Of a stretch of DNA of 64,000 bases, positions 38,215 to 50,036 are shown piece after piece. The position numbers were made by a program, and so were the translations under genes. Source of the DNA: Liquidambar formosana (Eukaryota > Streptophyta > Magnoliopsida > Saxifragales > Altingiaceae); NCBI GenBank assembly GCA_039720395.1, contig CM077833.1, positions 4,548,797 to 4,612,796 of the forward strand, written 5' to 3'. Each line of letters starts with the position of its first letter. Within the stretch, counting starts at the first letter, position 1. The notes under the pieces were generated by a model, which did no database searches, was not told where the DNA came from, and saw nothing but the letters and a program-made list of their open reading frames with translations.

Positions 38215-38400
38215 ACTCTTATACCAATTGTTGGCCTAAGAATTAATCAACCTTAGAGTGGTGAATTAGGTTAATGCAAAATAAATGGAACTTTAAATTT
38301 TTTTGCAAGTATAGTAAATATAAACAATGATGCAAATAACATAATTAATGAAAACAAATAAATAAGAGAGAGTAAGAGAAATCAAACACAAGATATAACC
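38215..38400 (-). mobile_element. Possible LTR edge and primer site of a degraded copia-like element
   Basis: Read on the minus strand, sequence ending TTAGGCCAACA (LTR-like end at 38229) is followed by ATTGGTATAAGAG, close to a tRNA-Met primer-binding site. The sequence to the left (37811-38214) would then be leader/gag. I found no second LTR or target duplication. Confidence 0.3.
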
Positions 38401-39415
38401 AAGTTCAACTCCCCCGCTTTGTTAATTCATACCTGCAAAGAGTTTGGTACACCATAAATATAGCTTTGGATGGTGTATGACCGTTGGGTAGCATCTCATT
38501 TAAAAATATAGTCGCTAGACTTCTTTTTGGGTTAAAAATGTTTTTTTTATATTTATTTTTGGTTGAAAACTAGTTGTTTTTGTGTTAAAATTGTACGTCT
38601 AGTTGACTGATTCAACACATTTTGGATGCTCTTTGTTGAATTCAGCCGACTGATTTTATATTTCAATAAGCTGATCTATACATTTCAAAATACTGATTGT
38701 ACCTATCAATTCTACAAAGGTCATTTTCAATTTTAAGTCCCCATAAATGATTTTCTAAGTCTTAGGGTTATCGTCTATAGTTTATAGATCTTATAGTCAT
38801 TGAACTTTCACTATTTACCATTTACATAAAATTCTAATTCTTACCAAAATACCAAAGTCCTCAATATTTTAAATCCTTTTCTTCATGGGTACTTTAGAGT
38901 CGGAATATTCTCTTCTTTGAGGCTCATTACTTGTTTTCTTATAATAGCACTTTTGACTATATAAAAACTTGGGGCATACGCAAATATAATGGTTGAAATC
39001 ACTACTAAATAAATTTTAAGTATTTGGTACATTATTGTTGAACAAACTTCAAATGCGATTTTGAGGTAAGGGTTAGCTTAAGTATTATGGAATGTGTAAA
39101 AAACAAAAACATAATTTTTAGAATTTAAAAGTGTGTAAAGCAAAGTGGTGTAAATGGTCATACATTTTTTATATATTTATGGCACGAAATATTTTGCATC
39201 AAATGACATTATACCCTATTACTTGTTTATCCTAATAGCATCATCAGTGGTGTGAGCTATATTATCTGTGCTATTGCTATTTTAACACATGTTACAGTGT
39301 CAAATGCTATAATTTGGCACAATATGCTCCGATGATGCAACTGACACAATAAGTAATTTTTTGGCACAACCACTATCTCCTTCATTTTTTTAACAAATTT
39401 TGTACTATTTTAACT
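38401..39415. other. AT-rich intergenic stretch, no gene
   Basis: Nothing recognisable apart from the start of MITE-like words (TGTGCTATTGCTATTTTA) from about 39260. Confidence 0.5.
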
Positions 39416-40411
39416 CAGAGCATCTCCAACGGTGAACTATAACTTGTGTTATTGTTATATTATAGCATTTATCACAAGTTAGGCTGCTTCAATGGTATGC
39501 TAAAAACCTATTTTAAATATAGCAATAGCTCATCCGTGTACCAAATATGGCACAAGGGTGAGCTATTATTATATTTGCCATGTTAGCTCTCCTTCCATTT
39601 CTCAACAATCAAACACACTAGCATTTGGTACTTTAGCATGTGCTAAAATAGCAATAGCACATGTAATTTAGCTCATGTGACGGGAGATGCTTTTAAGGGT
39701 GTGCCAAATATAGTACAAGAGTGAATCATTGCTATTTTTTGGCACACTGAGCATTTTCAGTCATGTGAACTAAATTAGGTGTGCTATTGCTATTTTAGCA
39801 CATGCTATAGTGCTAAATGCTATAATTTAGCACAATGTGCTCTAATGATACAAATAAACGTGTTGTGCTATTTTTTGCTACAACTTCAATTCTTTCCACA
39901 GATTTAAAGTCTAGTAAGATAGTGAATGAGGTATATTATGGATCAAATGCAATGTTGTTTGAGTGAGATGAATGAGTTAAAAAAATAGCGTATGTTTTCT
40001 GATTTTTTATTTTTTATATTTTTTTATATATAAGATTTCAATATTATTTTTGAAAATATTGTATTTATTTATGGGCTATTTGGTTAGTGACAAAATTTTG
40101 GAAGAAAAATGGAGGAAAAGAAGTTGTTAGTGTGTTTGGTTGTTGAAAAAGGGAGGAAAAGCTGACATGGCAAATATAGCAATAGCTTACCCTTGTGCCA
40201 AATATAGCACAAGGGTGAGCTATTACTATATTTAGCACATGCATTTAGCACACCATTGGAGCATCCCAACTTATGCTAAATGTTATAATATAACAATAGC
40301 ACATCATATAGCTCACCTTTGGAGATGCTCTTAGAGCATCAATAAAATGTGCTATTGCTAAAATATAGCAATAACAATAGCACACCTTTTAACACCATTG
40401 GAGATGCCCCA
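39416..40411. mobile_element. Cluster of nested or diverged MITEs upstream of the coiled-coil gene
   Basis: Several copies of terminal words GAGCATCTCCAA(C/T)GG and their complement CCATTGGAGATGC are present (about 39418, 39690, 40312, 40397). Between them are repeated blocks such as GTGCTATTGCTATTTTAGCA and GCACAAGGGTGAGCTATT, in both orientations. A related block with the same words begins near 39240. This is characteristic of a family of small non-autonomous DNA transposons inserted in and beside each other. Individual ends could not be separated. Confidence 0.65.
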
Positions 40412-40544
40412 GAATACTAATGAAATTTGCCAAATGACGTTGCAATCCTTTTTAATAGATTGAGCGCAACGTTGTCGGTTGAGTCGAATAGTAAGTGCCT
40501 TGCTGCGTGCGGAGGACGAGGGGGGTATAGTACTATAATAGTTC

Positions 40545-40701
40545 TGTATTGTCTATTTATGATTCATTTTTCATCATTTCACTCCTTCCCACTTCCCTCC
40601 AATTTTTCAGTTTGTCTGCATTTCCAGATTCTCACTCCCGACCCAAACCCTAACTCTCTCTCTCTCTCTCAACGCTCAGCTTTCTCGAGAAGGTATTGAA
40701 G
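40545..40701 (+). promoter_or_regulatory. Probable core promoter and 5' UTR of the coiled-coil gene
   Basis: A CTATTTATG TATA-like word lies near 40552, about 150 bp before the ATG. It is followed by a pyrimidine-rich leader with TTTCACTCC, CCCTAACTC and a (CT)n tract at 40655-40670. The exact start site is not determined. Confidence 0.4.
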
Positions 40702-40831
40702 ATGGATGAATATTTGGAATACATGAAGACTCTTCGCTCTCAAATGAACGGTACCTCTCTATCAATCTTTCTCTCTATATATATGCATGCGTATATATAT
40801 CTTTCTCTATATCTTTGTTTTCCCTCGCAAA

Positions 40832-40867
<36 letters not shown>

Positions 40868-43141
40868 ACGAATAATAAAACCTGAAGGAAATTCACCTTA
40901 GGAGTTGTATCTCAGCAAGTGGATGATGATTTGCAGTATCGTGATGTTTTCATGTATATGTATAATTTATCTCTCTCTCTCTCTCTGTGAAATCGATAAC
41001 AGAAGTTGAATTGAAGGGAAATGATTTTTATTTATTTTTTAATATTTAATCTTGGACTCTTACGATGATTGGAATTCGTAGATGTGGAGGATCAAGCGGC
41101 GAAGATATCAGTTGAAGAGCAAATGCAGATCACTACCATTCACACTATGGACAAAGATCTCCATTCAGGTTTCTCTTCTTCTTCACAAATGTTTTTTTAT
41201 TTTTTATTTTATTTCTTTTCCTTCTACATTTGAAAATTACTATTTGAAAAGTCCAGAGGAAAGAACTAAGATCATGCAATCTGCAGCCTTTTGAATGTAC
41301 TAATGTTATCACATTGGTTGTTTAGGGGCCTCTTAAGTTTTAGTACTTTGATAGTTTAGGGGGCTAACCAGTTCCAATCCTTAGCTTGCCTGCCACATGT
41401 ATCTATACTATAATGCGCAAAGGGTTTGGATTATTAGGTTCTAGAATTTCTCCATAAACTCGTGAGCCCCTTATCCATCGGAAGGGGTGTCGGTGTTCTT
41501 TGAGTCTCTTTACATGTTGCCAAATAGGTGTATGATGTACAAAGAAATGGCCTAATTGGTTAAGCGGCATGGGAGTTATGGGTCTTTTGCTTCCATATTT
41601 TTTGAGTGCTTTGGATAGTGCGTCAAACGGTTCTTCAGTTGATTGATGAATGGCGGTGTAGGAGTGGTAATCGAGTAGCGTTTTCAATTTGGAAGATGGT
41701 GCCTCATGCAATTTTTGGACCCTTTGGAAAGAAAGGAATACTAGAAGCTGGTGCGGACACCAGACCTCGACCACAGATCACACAGGTGTACGAGCGCCGC
41801 CGACGCCGCCGAACAGCACACCCGGTGACCTTGTGGCTGGATACGATGGATTATTAGAGAGCTAGAAGATTTTATTACCTTTTTTAAGACTATTTTAATT
41901 TTATTTGGTTTATTTAGATTTCCTTTTTGATTATTATGTCTTATTTCCTTAATTAGATGTAATGGGCCTATTTAAGGTTCCGAATATTAGGGTTTAAGGG
42001 GTACTTCAATATTATTAAAAAACTGGGACTTACGTTTGGGCTGGTTCTCCAGACAAACCCTAGCTTCATTGTTTCTTGCTTCTTTGTTTCTCTTGCTTCT
42101 TTGCTACTGTTCTTTACTGTTGGTTGAATCGTGCTCAGTGATACTGTGGATTGAACCCTTGGTGTGAATGTCCTACATCAACTTTGGTATCAAAGCAAAC
42201 TCCATCCATGGCGCCGAAACCTTCCGCTAATCCTCGCTTCAAGATGCCCCACGAGTTCTTCCCACAAAAGAAAATCATTCCCCACCCCTTTGTCCTTCCT
42301 CACAAGATTTTTGAAGCCACCCGTGTAGCCCTTGCAGAAGAACAAACCCAGAAATCCAAAAACCCCGCTGAACAATCCAAGAAACCCGAGTTTCCCCTTC
42401 GTTCTCGTCTCTGAAACCCTAGCCGACCCCTCACCTACCCTTTGCCGCCACCACCATAACCAAAAAAAAAAAAGGAAGCTTACAACACCACCCTACCTTA
42501 CAAACCCCCACACTCCCCACCTTCATCAGCCACACCAGCCGACCCTAAACAAGAACCCAAACCAAGCTCTCCAAGGCTGTCGTCACCACCCACGGTCTTG
42601 TCAATCCACATTCAACTGTTTACCCAATAAGCATCGAGGCCTAATCTCTTCGTATTGCAGATCGGGATAGCAGCCCTCACCGTCGAAGCCACGTCTGCCG
42701 TCGACCTGTTGCCCACCCGCGACTATCGCCGACAGCCAAATCACCCCCGCGACGCCTTCACTCCCGCGTGCTCTCGAGCGACATCGCGCCGCTACAGACG
42801 ACCCGTTGCCGTCGACCATCGCCAACAAGCCGTCGTCGCTCCGTCGCCGTCAAGTTGCCGTCGTCCTAGCCCTGCCGGTGCTCTCGGCCTTTTTCTTCCA
42901 GCCCTTCGAGACGTTTCTTGAAGACTTAGGGAGCTTTCAGGAGCCTTTGGGATTAAAAGGGGCAGCAATCGGTCTGTTTGGTGATAAGGTTGAAGAGGAC
43001 AGAATTGGGACAAAGCTGTCCTCCTTTTGGATAGGCCATTCTAATCCAGGTTAGTGCTATTCCTGCCCTATAGTAGATTTTAATTTGTTTGATTAAAATT
43101 GTATCAATAACCTCTCATGTGCTTGGTTGGAAATTGATACC

Positions 43142-43172
<31 letters not shown>

Positions 43173-43468
43173 AAACCTTTGTTTATTTTTATTTTTATTT
43201 TTATTTTTATCCACTTTGCAATTCCATCCCACTTGACTACCAATTTCATCCTGATTCCCCTTGAATTGAACCGAATCATTCTCCGAATCATTTTCATATT
43301 CTTTAAAGCACTTGATTTGATTTATTAATTGTAGAGCATTGTCAAGTTTGTGGTAGTATTTAACTTATTTGGTTAGTTAATACTTTGAATACTAGCACTA
43401 CATGCTTGCAATTGTCTATTGAATTAAGACTTAGTCTCTGGTATTAAAAGCTTATTGGACCAAAGTGA

Positions 43469-43505
<37 letters not shown>

Positions 43506-46500
43506 TAAAATTGCTTGCTGAAATTGCTTGCCCAAATCTCAGTGCACTTAGCTACCTCTTAGGATCCTTGTTTCATTTTAGCACCCCATACCTAGTACAT
43601 CTTCGCATGCACTTACGTAGTGGTCGTGTTATATCAAGTCCTGAGTGTCAATTAACCATGGGATCGAGTCAAGAGGACTCCCTAGGGAAACTTCTCCAAG
43701 ATTTGTACACCAAGTTTGATTCTCAGCTTGCTGAGGAGCGTGCCAGAACTGACGCTCGGTTTGAGTTGTTAGAAGCTTCTGTGACAAAAATTGTCGCCGC
43801 CCTAGAAGGCGATCAACGCCAGTCAGGAATCGTGATTGGCAATGCCGATAGAGCACACCCTAGACCACCTCCTAGAGGTCATGAGCAAAATCCTAATCGG
43901 CCTTATGCTGATTATAGGGACTTTAGAGATCCTGATGATAGAGTTAGGGGAACAATCAAAGTTGAAGCGCCTACTTTTGATGGTCGACTCGACCCAAAGG
44001 CCTTCACTGATTGGATCCGAGAGATGGACCACTTCTTTGAGTGGTACGAGTTGTCAGCTGATCGGAGAGTTAGGTTTGCCAAAATGAAACTTATTGGTAA
44101 GGCTAAACTTTTCTGGGAAAGTACTGAACTCCTTCTCGCTCGAAAACACCAGCCTCCTATTAATGATTGGGTGGAAATGAAAGAGAAGCTTAGAGACAAA
44201 TATTTGCCCCAGTCGTATCAAGGCAACCTACTCGATCAATGGAATAACATAAGGCAAGGGAACCGACCTGCCACTGAGTACATCGCCCAGTTTGATGAGT
44301 ATATGATGCGATGTGACGTGGTTGAGGATGAGCGTATGATCTTGAGTAGGTTTAGGAACGGTCTTAATGATGACCTCCGAAAGGAACTTGTCTTACGTGA
44401 GGTCTCAAATTTAAGCGACGCCTACACCTTCGTTCAAAATCATGAGCTAGTTGCTAGGTCCCCATTCTCAAGGCGCACTGAAACTAGGAGCCCATTTCGT
44501 TATCCTTCAACTTCAGTGCCTAGAACAACAGCCGGCCCGCCTCACGTTAGACCCAACCCTACTCCTGCCCCGATTGCGAAAGAGGTATCAAACCCTTTCG
44601 TACCAAATAAGGGCAAAGAAGTGATTGGTGCCCCTCCCAGACCAAATTCGCGCATCCAATGCTTCAAGTGCCATGGTTTCGGGCATGTATCCTCCAGTTG
44701 CCCCACTAAAGAAACCTTATATATAGAAGGTCCGAATCATGAGGGAACTGAAGAAGAGCTGGACGAGCAGATATATGAACCTGACATAAACCACATTGAT
44801 GATCTCGATGATGAGTTTACTGACCCTAGTCATCAACTCACAATGGGTGTCGTCAGGTGTGCCTTAGCGCAGTCTAGGGAGAATGATGACTGGAGACGGA
44901 CTGCAATTTTCCACACCTACATCAAGTGCGGAGAAAAGGATTGCAAGGTGATCATAGATAGTGGGAGTTGTATCAACGCTGTTTCATCTAGCCTCGTCTC
45001 TCGTCTAGGTTTAAAATCCATGCCCCACCCTAGCCCCTACAATGTCTCCTGGGTTGACACCTCATCCATAGCTATTAAAGAAAGATGCCTTATTCCTATT
45101 CAGTTCCTTTCCTATAAGGACCAAATATGGTGTGATGTTGTCCCCATGGATGTGGGCCATATCATCTTAGGGCGCCCATGGCTTTTCGATTTAGATGTTA
45201 CCATTTATGGTCGCTCTAATTCGTGCTCGTTTGTCTTCAATGGGCAGAAAATCAAGCTTAACCCTTTACAGCCCAAACCTCCCAACAAAGGTCACAAAGG
45301 TCAAAAGAAAGAAATGGGTAGAGAAAAGGGTTTACACATCATTAGCCCCAAAGAGATCGAGAAAGAAGCAAATCTAGGATCTCTTGTGTTTGCCCTAGTC
45401 GCCAAGGAAGTCCCATCTGTTACTTATGAAAAACCACCTGAAGAAGTTATCCCTGTTCTTCATCAGTTTCAAAACCTTTTCCCTGAGGACCTCCCAGATC
45501 AACTACCACCAATGCGTGACATTCAACACGCAATTGATTTTGTTCCAGGAGCGACACTCCCAAACTTGCTCCACTATAGGATGAATCCTACAGAGCATGC
45601 TGAGTTGAAGAGGCAAGTAGATGAACTCTTGAGAAAGGGATTTATTCAGGAAAGTTTAAGTCCATGTGCTGTACCCGCACTACTAACCCCCAAGAAGGAC
45701 GGGTCATGGAGAATGTGTGTGGATAGCCGTGCAATCAACAAGATTACGGTGAAATACCGTTTTCCAATCCCTAGGCTTGACGATATGTTAGATATGATGG
45801 CCGGAGCTACGATCTTCTCAAAGATAGATCTGAAAAGTGGCTACCACCAAATTCGAATTCGTCCAGGAGACGAATGGAAAACGGCCTTCAAAACCAAGGA
45901 TGGTCTTTATGAATGGTTGGTCATGCCTTTTGGGTTATCCAATGCTCCTAGTACTTTTATGAGAGTGATGACACAAGTACTTCGACCTTTTATGGGTAAA
46001 TTTCTAGTTGTATACTTCGATGACATCCTCATCTATAGCAATACCAAGGAGCAACACCTAGACCACCTCACACAAGTTTGTCAAGCCCTCCAAGAGGCCA
46101 ACTTATATGCCAATCTTAAGAAGTGTTCATTCTTCACTACTAGTGTTATCTTCTTAGGGTTTGTAGTATCCTCTGAAGGAGTCTCGGCTGACCCACAAAA
46201 GGTACAGGCGATAGTAGAATGGTCTGAGCCCAAGAATATCCATGAGATTCGAAGCTTCCATGGGCTCGCTACTTTCTACCGTCGATTTATCAAAGGGTTC
46301 AGTGCTATAATGGCCCCCATTACTGATTGTCTCAAAAAAGGGGAATTCCAATGGACTACAGCCGGCGCTAAGGCCTTTGTAGAGATTAAGAAGAGAATGA
46401 CTGAAGCGCCAGTTATGCGCCTCCCAGACTTCTCAAAGGTGTTTGAAGTAGAGTGTGATGCGTCTGGGTTAGGTATAGGAGGAGTGCTCAGCCAAGAACA

Positions 46501-49010
46501 ACATCCAATTGCCTATTTTAGTGAAAAGCTAAATGAGGCAAAACAAAAGTACTCCACCTATGATAAGGAATTCTATGCTGTAGTGCAGTCCTTAAAGCAC
46601 TGGCGCCATTACCTGCTGCCTAAAGAATTCATTCTTCACTCCGATCATGAAGCTTTAAGGTATATCAACTCCCAGAAAAAGTTAAACTTTCGACATGGTC
46701 GCTGGGTTGAGTTTTTACAAGCTTATTCCTTTGTACTCAAACATCGATCCGGAGTTGAAAATAAGGCAACTGATGCCCTGAGTCGTCGTGTTTTGTTGCT
46801 TTCCATGATGAAAGTACAAATCACTGGGTTTGAACGCCTCAAAGAAGAATATGAGTCATGCCTAGACTTTGGCGATGTTTATCAAGTCCTGCAAGATGAA
46901 CAGACCCTTGAAGTTGATGGATTTATTCTTCAGAATGGGTACCTGTTCAATGGTAACAAATTGTGCATCCCACGTTCTTCAGTGAGAGACTTTATAGTGT
47001 GGGAATTACATGCAGGCGGTCTGTCAGGTCATTTTGGGCGAGACAAAACTATTGAAGAGGTAGAGCGCACATTCTATTGGCCTAGTTTGAAGAGGGATGT
47101 TGCCAAAATTGTGAGTCAGTGCCGTACATGTCAATTGGCAAAACATAGGAAACAGAATACCGGCCTCTACACTCCACTACCCGTGCCCGATTGTCCCTGG
47201 CAAGATGTGAGCATAGATTTTGTTCTGGGTCTTCCACGTACCTTTAGGAAACATGATTCTATTCTTGTGGTCGTGGATCGTTTTTCTAAAATGGCTCACT
47301 TCATTCCTTGCTCTAAAACAGCTGATGCTTCCTATGTTGCCAAATTGTTCTTCAATGAAATTGTCAAGCTGTATGGCCTTCCCAAAACCATAGTGTCTGA
47401 TAGGGATGTCAAATTCATGAGTTACTTTTGGAAAACACTTTGGCATTTGTTAGGCACAAAGCTGAAATTCTCCACCGCCTATCATCCTCAAACTGATGGT
47501 CAAACTGAAGTTGTTAATAGAAGTTTAGGCAACCTCTTGAGGAGTTTGGTAGGTGACAATAATAGGAATTGGGATTCTATTTTACCCCCAGCTCAGTTTG
47601 CATACAATAGCTCTGTCAATAGGTCTATAGGCATGAGTCCGTTTGAGGTTGTGCATGGTTACAAGCCTAGGAAACCTTTAGACCTCCTCCCTATGTCTCC
47701 TCATGTTAGGACCTCTGAGTCAGCTGAGGCATTTGCCCGTCATGTGCATGATTTGCACAATGAGATTAGTAAGCTCATTCACGCAAGCAATGAAAATTAT
47801 AAAACACAAGCTAACTCACGTAGGCGCTATGTAGAATTTAATACTGGAGACTATGTTATAATTCGAGTTAGGCCTGAGCGGTTGTCTTCTGGCACTGCTC
47901 GGAAATTGCAAGCTCGTAGTGCTGGGCCATTTAAAGTGTTATCACGGGTTGGGCCGAATGCTTATGTTATAGACCTACCATCTGACTATGGGATTAGCTC
48001 TACTTTTAATGTTGAAGACCTTGTTGCTTATAAAGATCCCATAACTATACCTGATGACCCTTTTGTTGACCCTCCCCAACCCCCATCTACTCCTATTGTT
48101 CCTGTTTCCCCACCCCTCACTTTTCCACCAGCACAAAAAGATTTTATTGATGCTATTTTGGATGAGCAAATTGTTTCTACTAGGGATGGTGGATTTCAGC
48201 GCTTCTTGGTTCGTTGGCGAGGCCGTCCTGAGTCAGATTGCACATGGATCACCCGTGATGATCTCCAGCGGCTCGATCCAGATTTATGGGAGTACTATCA
48301 GAGTCGACAGGAGCCCCACGCGACGGAGTCGCGTTTTCCTCACCCCGGGGGAGTTGGTGCGGACACCAGACCTCGACCACAGATCACACAGGTGTACGAG
48401 CGCCGCCGACGCCGCCGAACAGCACACCCGGTGACCTTGTGGCTGGATACGATGGATTATTAGAGAGCTAGAAGATTTTATTACCTTTTTTAAGACTATT
48501 TTAATTTTATTTGGTTTATTTAGATTTCCTTTTTGATTATTATGTCTTATTTCCTTAATTAGATGTAATGGGCCTATTTAAGGTTCCGAATATTAGGGTT
48601 TAAGGGGTACTTCAATATTATTAAAAAACTGGGACTTACGTTTGGGCTGGTTCTCCAGACAAACCCTAGCTTCATTGTTTCTTGCTTCTTTGTTTCTCTT
48701 GCTTCTTTGCTACTGTTCTTTACTGTTGGTTGAATCGTGCTCAGTGATACTGTGGATTGAACCCTTGGTGTGAATGTCCTACATCAGAAGCTTTGATGGG
48801 GTTGAGCTTACTATAGAAAAGCTAAAACGCAATTTTGCCAGTAAGCTTTTTGTATGGAAGAGCTTGGGTTCTGATTGTCAAGTATTCTTCCATAGCTTTC
48901 TTGATTCTTTATCATTATAATTGGTTTTCTTTTGTTGTTTCATACCTCACATGTATAAGGATTTATTGCCCTGCCTTTTTTTTCTGATTAATACAATACT
49001 TGTTTGATCC

Positions 49011-49060
<50 letters not shown>

Positions 49061-49988
49061 GTAAACAAAGCTGATTTAAGGCTAGCGGTAGCCGTTCTCG
49101 ATATGTTTGATTTCGTATACTACATAGATCCTACAAATTTTTACTATAGAAGCTACTTGCCTTGATTCAGTTCTATTTGGACTTTTAGGATTCACCCATA
49201 TCGTATATTGCATTTCTAGTTCAAGTTGATTTTAAGTTATATAATTTTGAAATTTTCATATGTTTATACTTATAATATGATTACTAATTTATCTTTTTTT
49301 TTTTTTTTTTCCATTAATGACGTAATCATTGTTATAAAAAGCTCTTTTGAGGCTCGCCTTGGGGCAAGGCTGTTCAAAAGCGCGTTAAGGCTTAAAAAAT
49401 TAAGCAGGCTCTCATTAGGCATATGCCTCACCAGTTGAGGCATAGTCAAAGTTGTGCTTTTTACACCTTAGCACATCAGGCATACGCCTCATGCGACCTT
49501 CTATTAAACCTTTTGATTTAATTATTTTTGATTTATGATTTTTTTTTTTTTTTTTTGGTAATTTGATTGCATTAAATAAGTTTCAACCATGTTCAATTTA
49601 TTTTTATACATTTTATATCAAACCATGTATATTAGTAGAATTATGTTCAAGACTTTTTTTTACATGTTTATGTACAATTTTTGTACAACTTAATCCATGA
49701 TGCAATATGAACCTTTATCTTTAAATAACTATACTACTTTGATTTTAAATGTAAAAATGCTTATATACTTTTTTTTAATCTTTGTTGTATGAATTAATTT
49801 TCAAAATGCTACTACTTTCTCTCTCTCTTTTAAAATGAAAATTACTAATTGAAAGGCTTACGCCTTATGCTTTGAGGCTTACGCCTCTCTTTGCAAGGAG
49901 TAAAACGCCTCGCCTAACGCATTCGCCTTTAAAAACATTGGACGTAATGCTAATGTTTTTTCATTTTCTTTCTATTTTTCTTTCTTGT

Positions 49989-50036
<48 letters not shown>

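Larger units (their letters stand above)
41749..48786 (+). mobile_element. Full-length Ty3/gypsy chromovirus LTR retrotransposon (7.04 kb)
   Basis: The 432-bp LTRs (41749-42180 and 48355-48786) start TGGTGCGGACACC and end GTCCTACATCA, and appear identical over their whole length by eye. The perfect target duplication GAAGC is at 41744-41748 and 48787-48791. A tRNA-Met-like primer site follows the 5' LTR, and a short G-rich polypurine tract precedes the 3' LTR. The interior encodes one uninterrupted polyprotein with gag, zinc knuckle, protease, RT, RNase H, integrase and chromodomain. It is inserted in a LINE remnant in intron 2 of the coiled-coil gene, in the same orientation. Identical LTRs and an intact frame mark it as very young and possibly still active. 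Short LTRs and the chromodomain suggest the Galadriel/Reina side of chromoviruses, but the lineage is not settled. Confidence 0.96.
41420..49056 (+). pseudogene. 5'-truncated LINE 3' end, split by the chromovirus
   Basis: The part before 41749 reads on the plus strand as a degraded zf-RVT/C-terminal LINE segment (NRCMMYKE, then RSGNRVAFSIWKMVPHAI). After the chromovirus and its TSD the frame continues as FDGVELTIEKLKRNFASKL at 48792-48850. About 160 bp of 3' UTR and an unbroken run of 45 A at 49012-49056 follow. The pattern WKMVPH..W...ERN.R.F.G.E matches the C-terminus of plant L1-type ORF2. The long pure A tail suggests a fairly recent retroposition, although the coding part is broken. No target duplication of its own was found. 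Confidence 0.65.

Noticed and set aside
41606..41857. 83-codon plus-strand gene at the 5' LTR
   Set aside because: It is a chance fusion of LINE remnant sequence with the LTR segment that encodes the polyprotein tail in the 3' copy.
42655..42921. Independent gene in the chromovirus leader
   Set aside because: Several overlapping Arg/Pro/Ala-rich frames on both strands are a by-product of GC-rich sequence; none has a domain or a splice structure.
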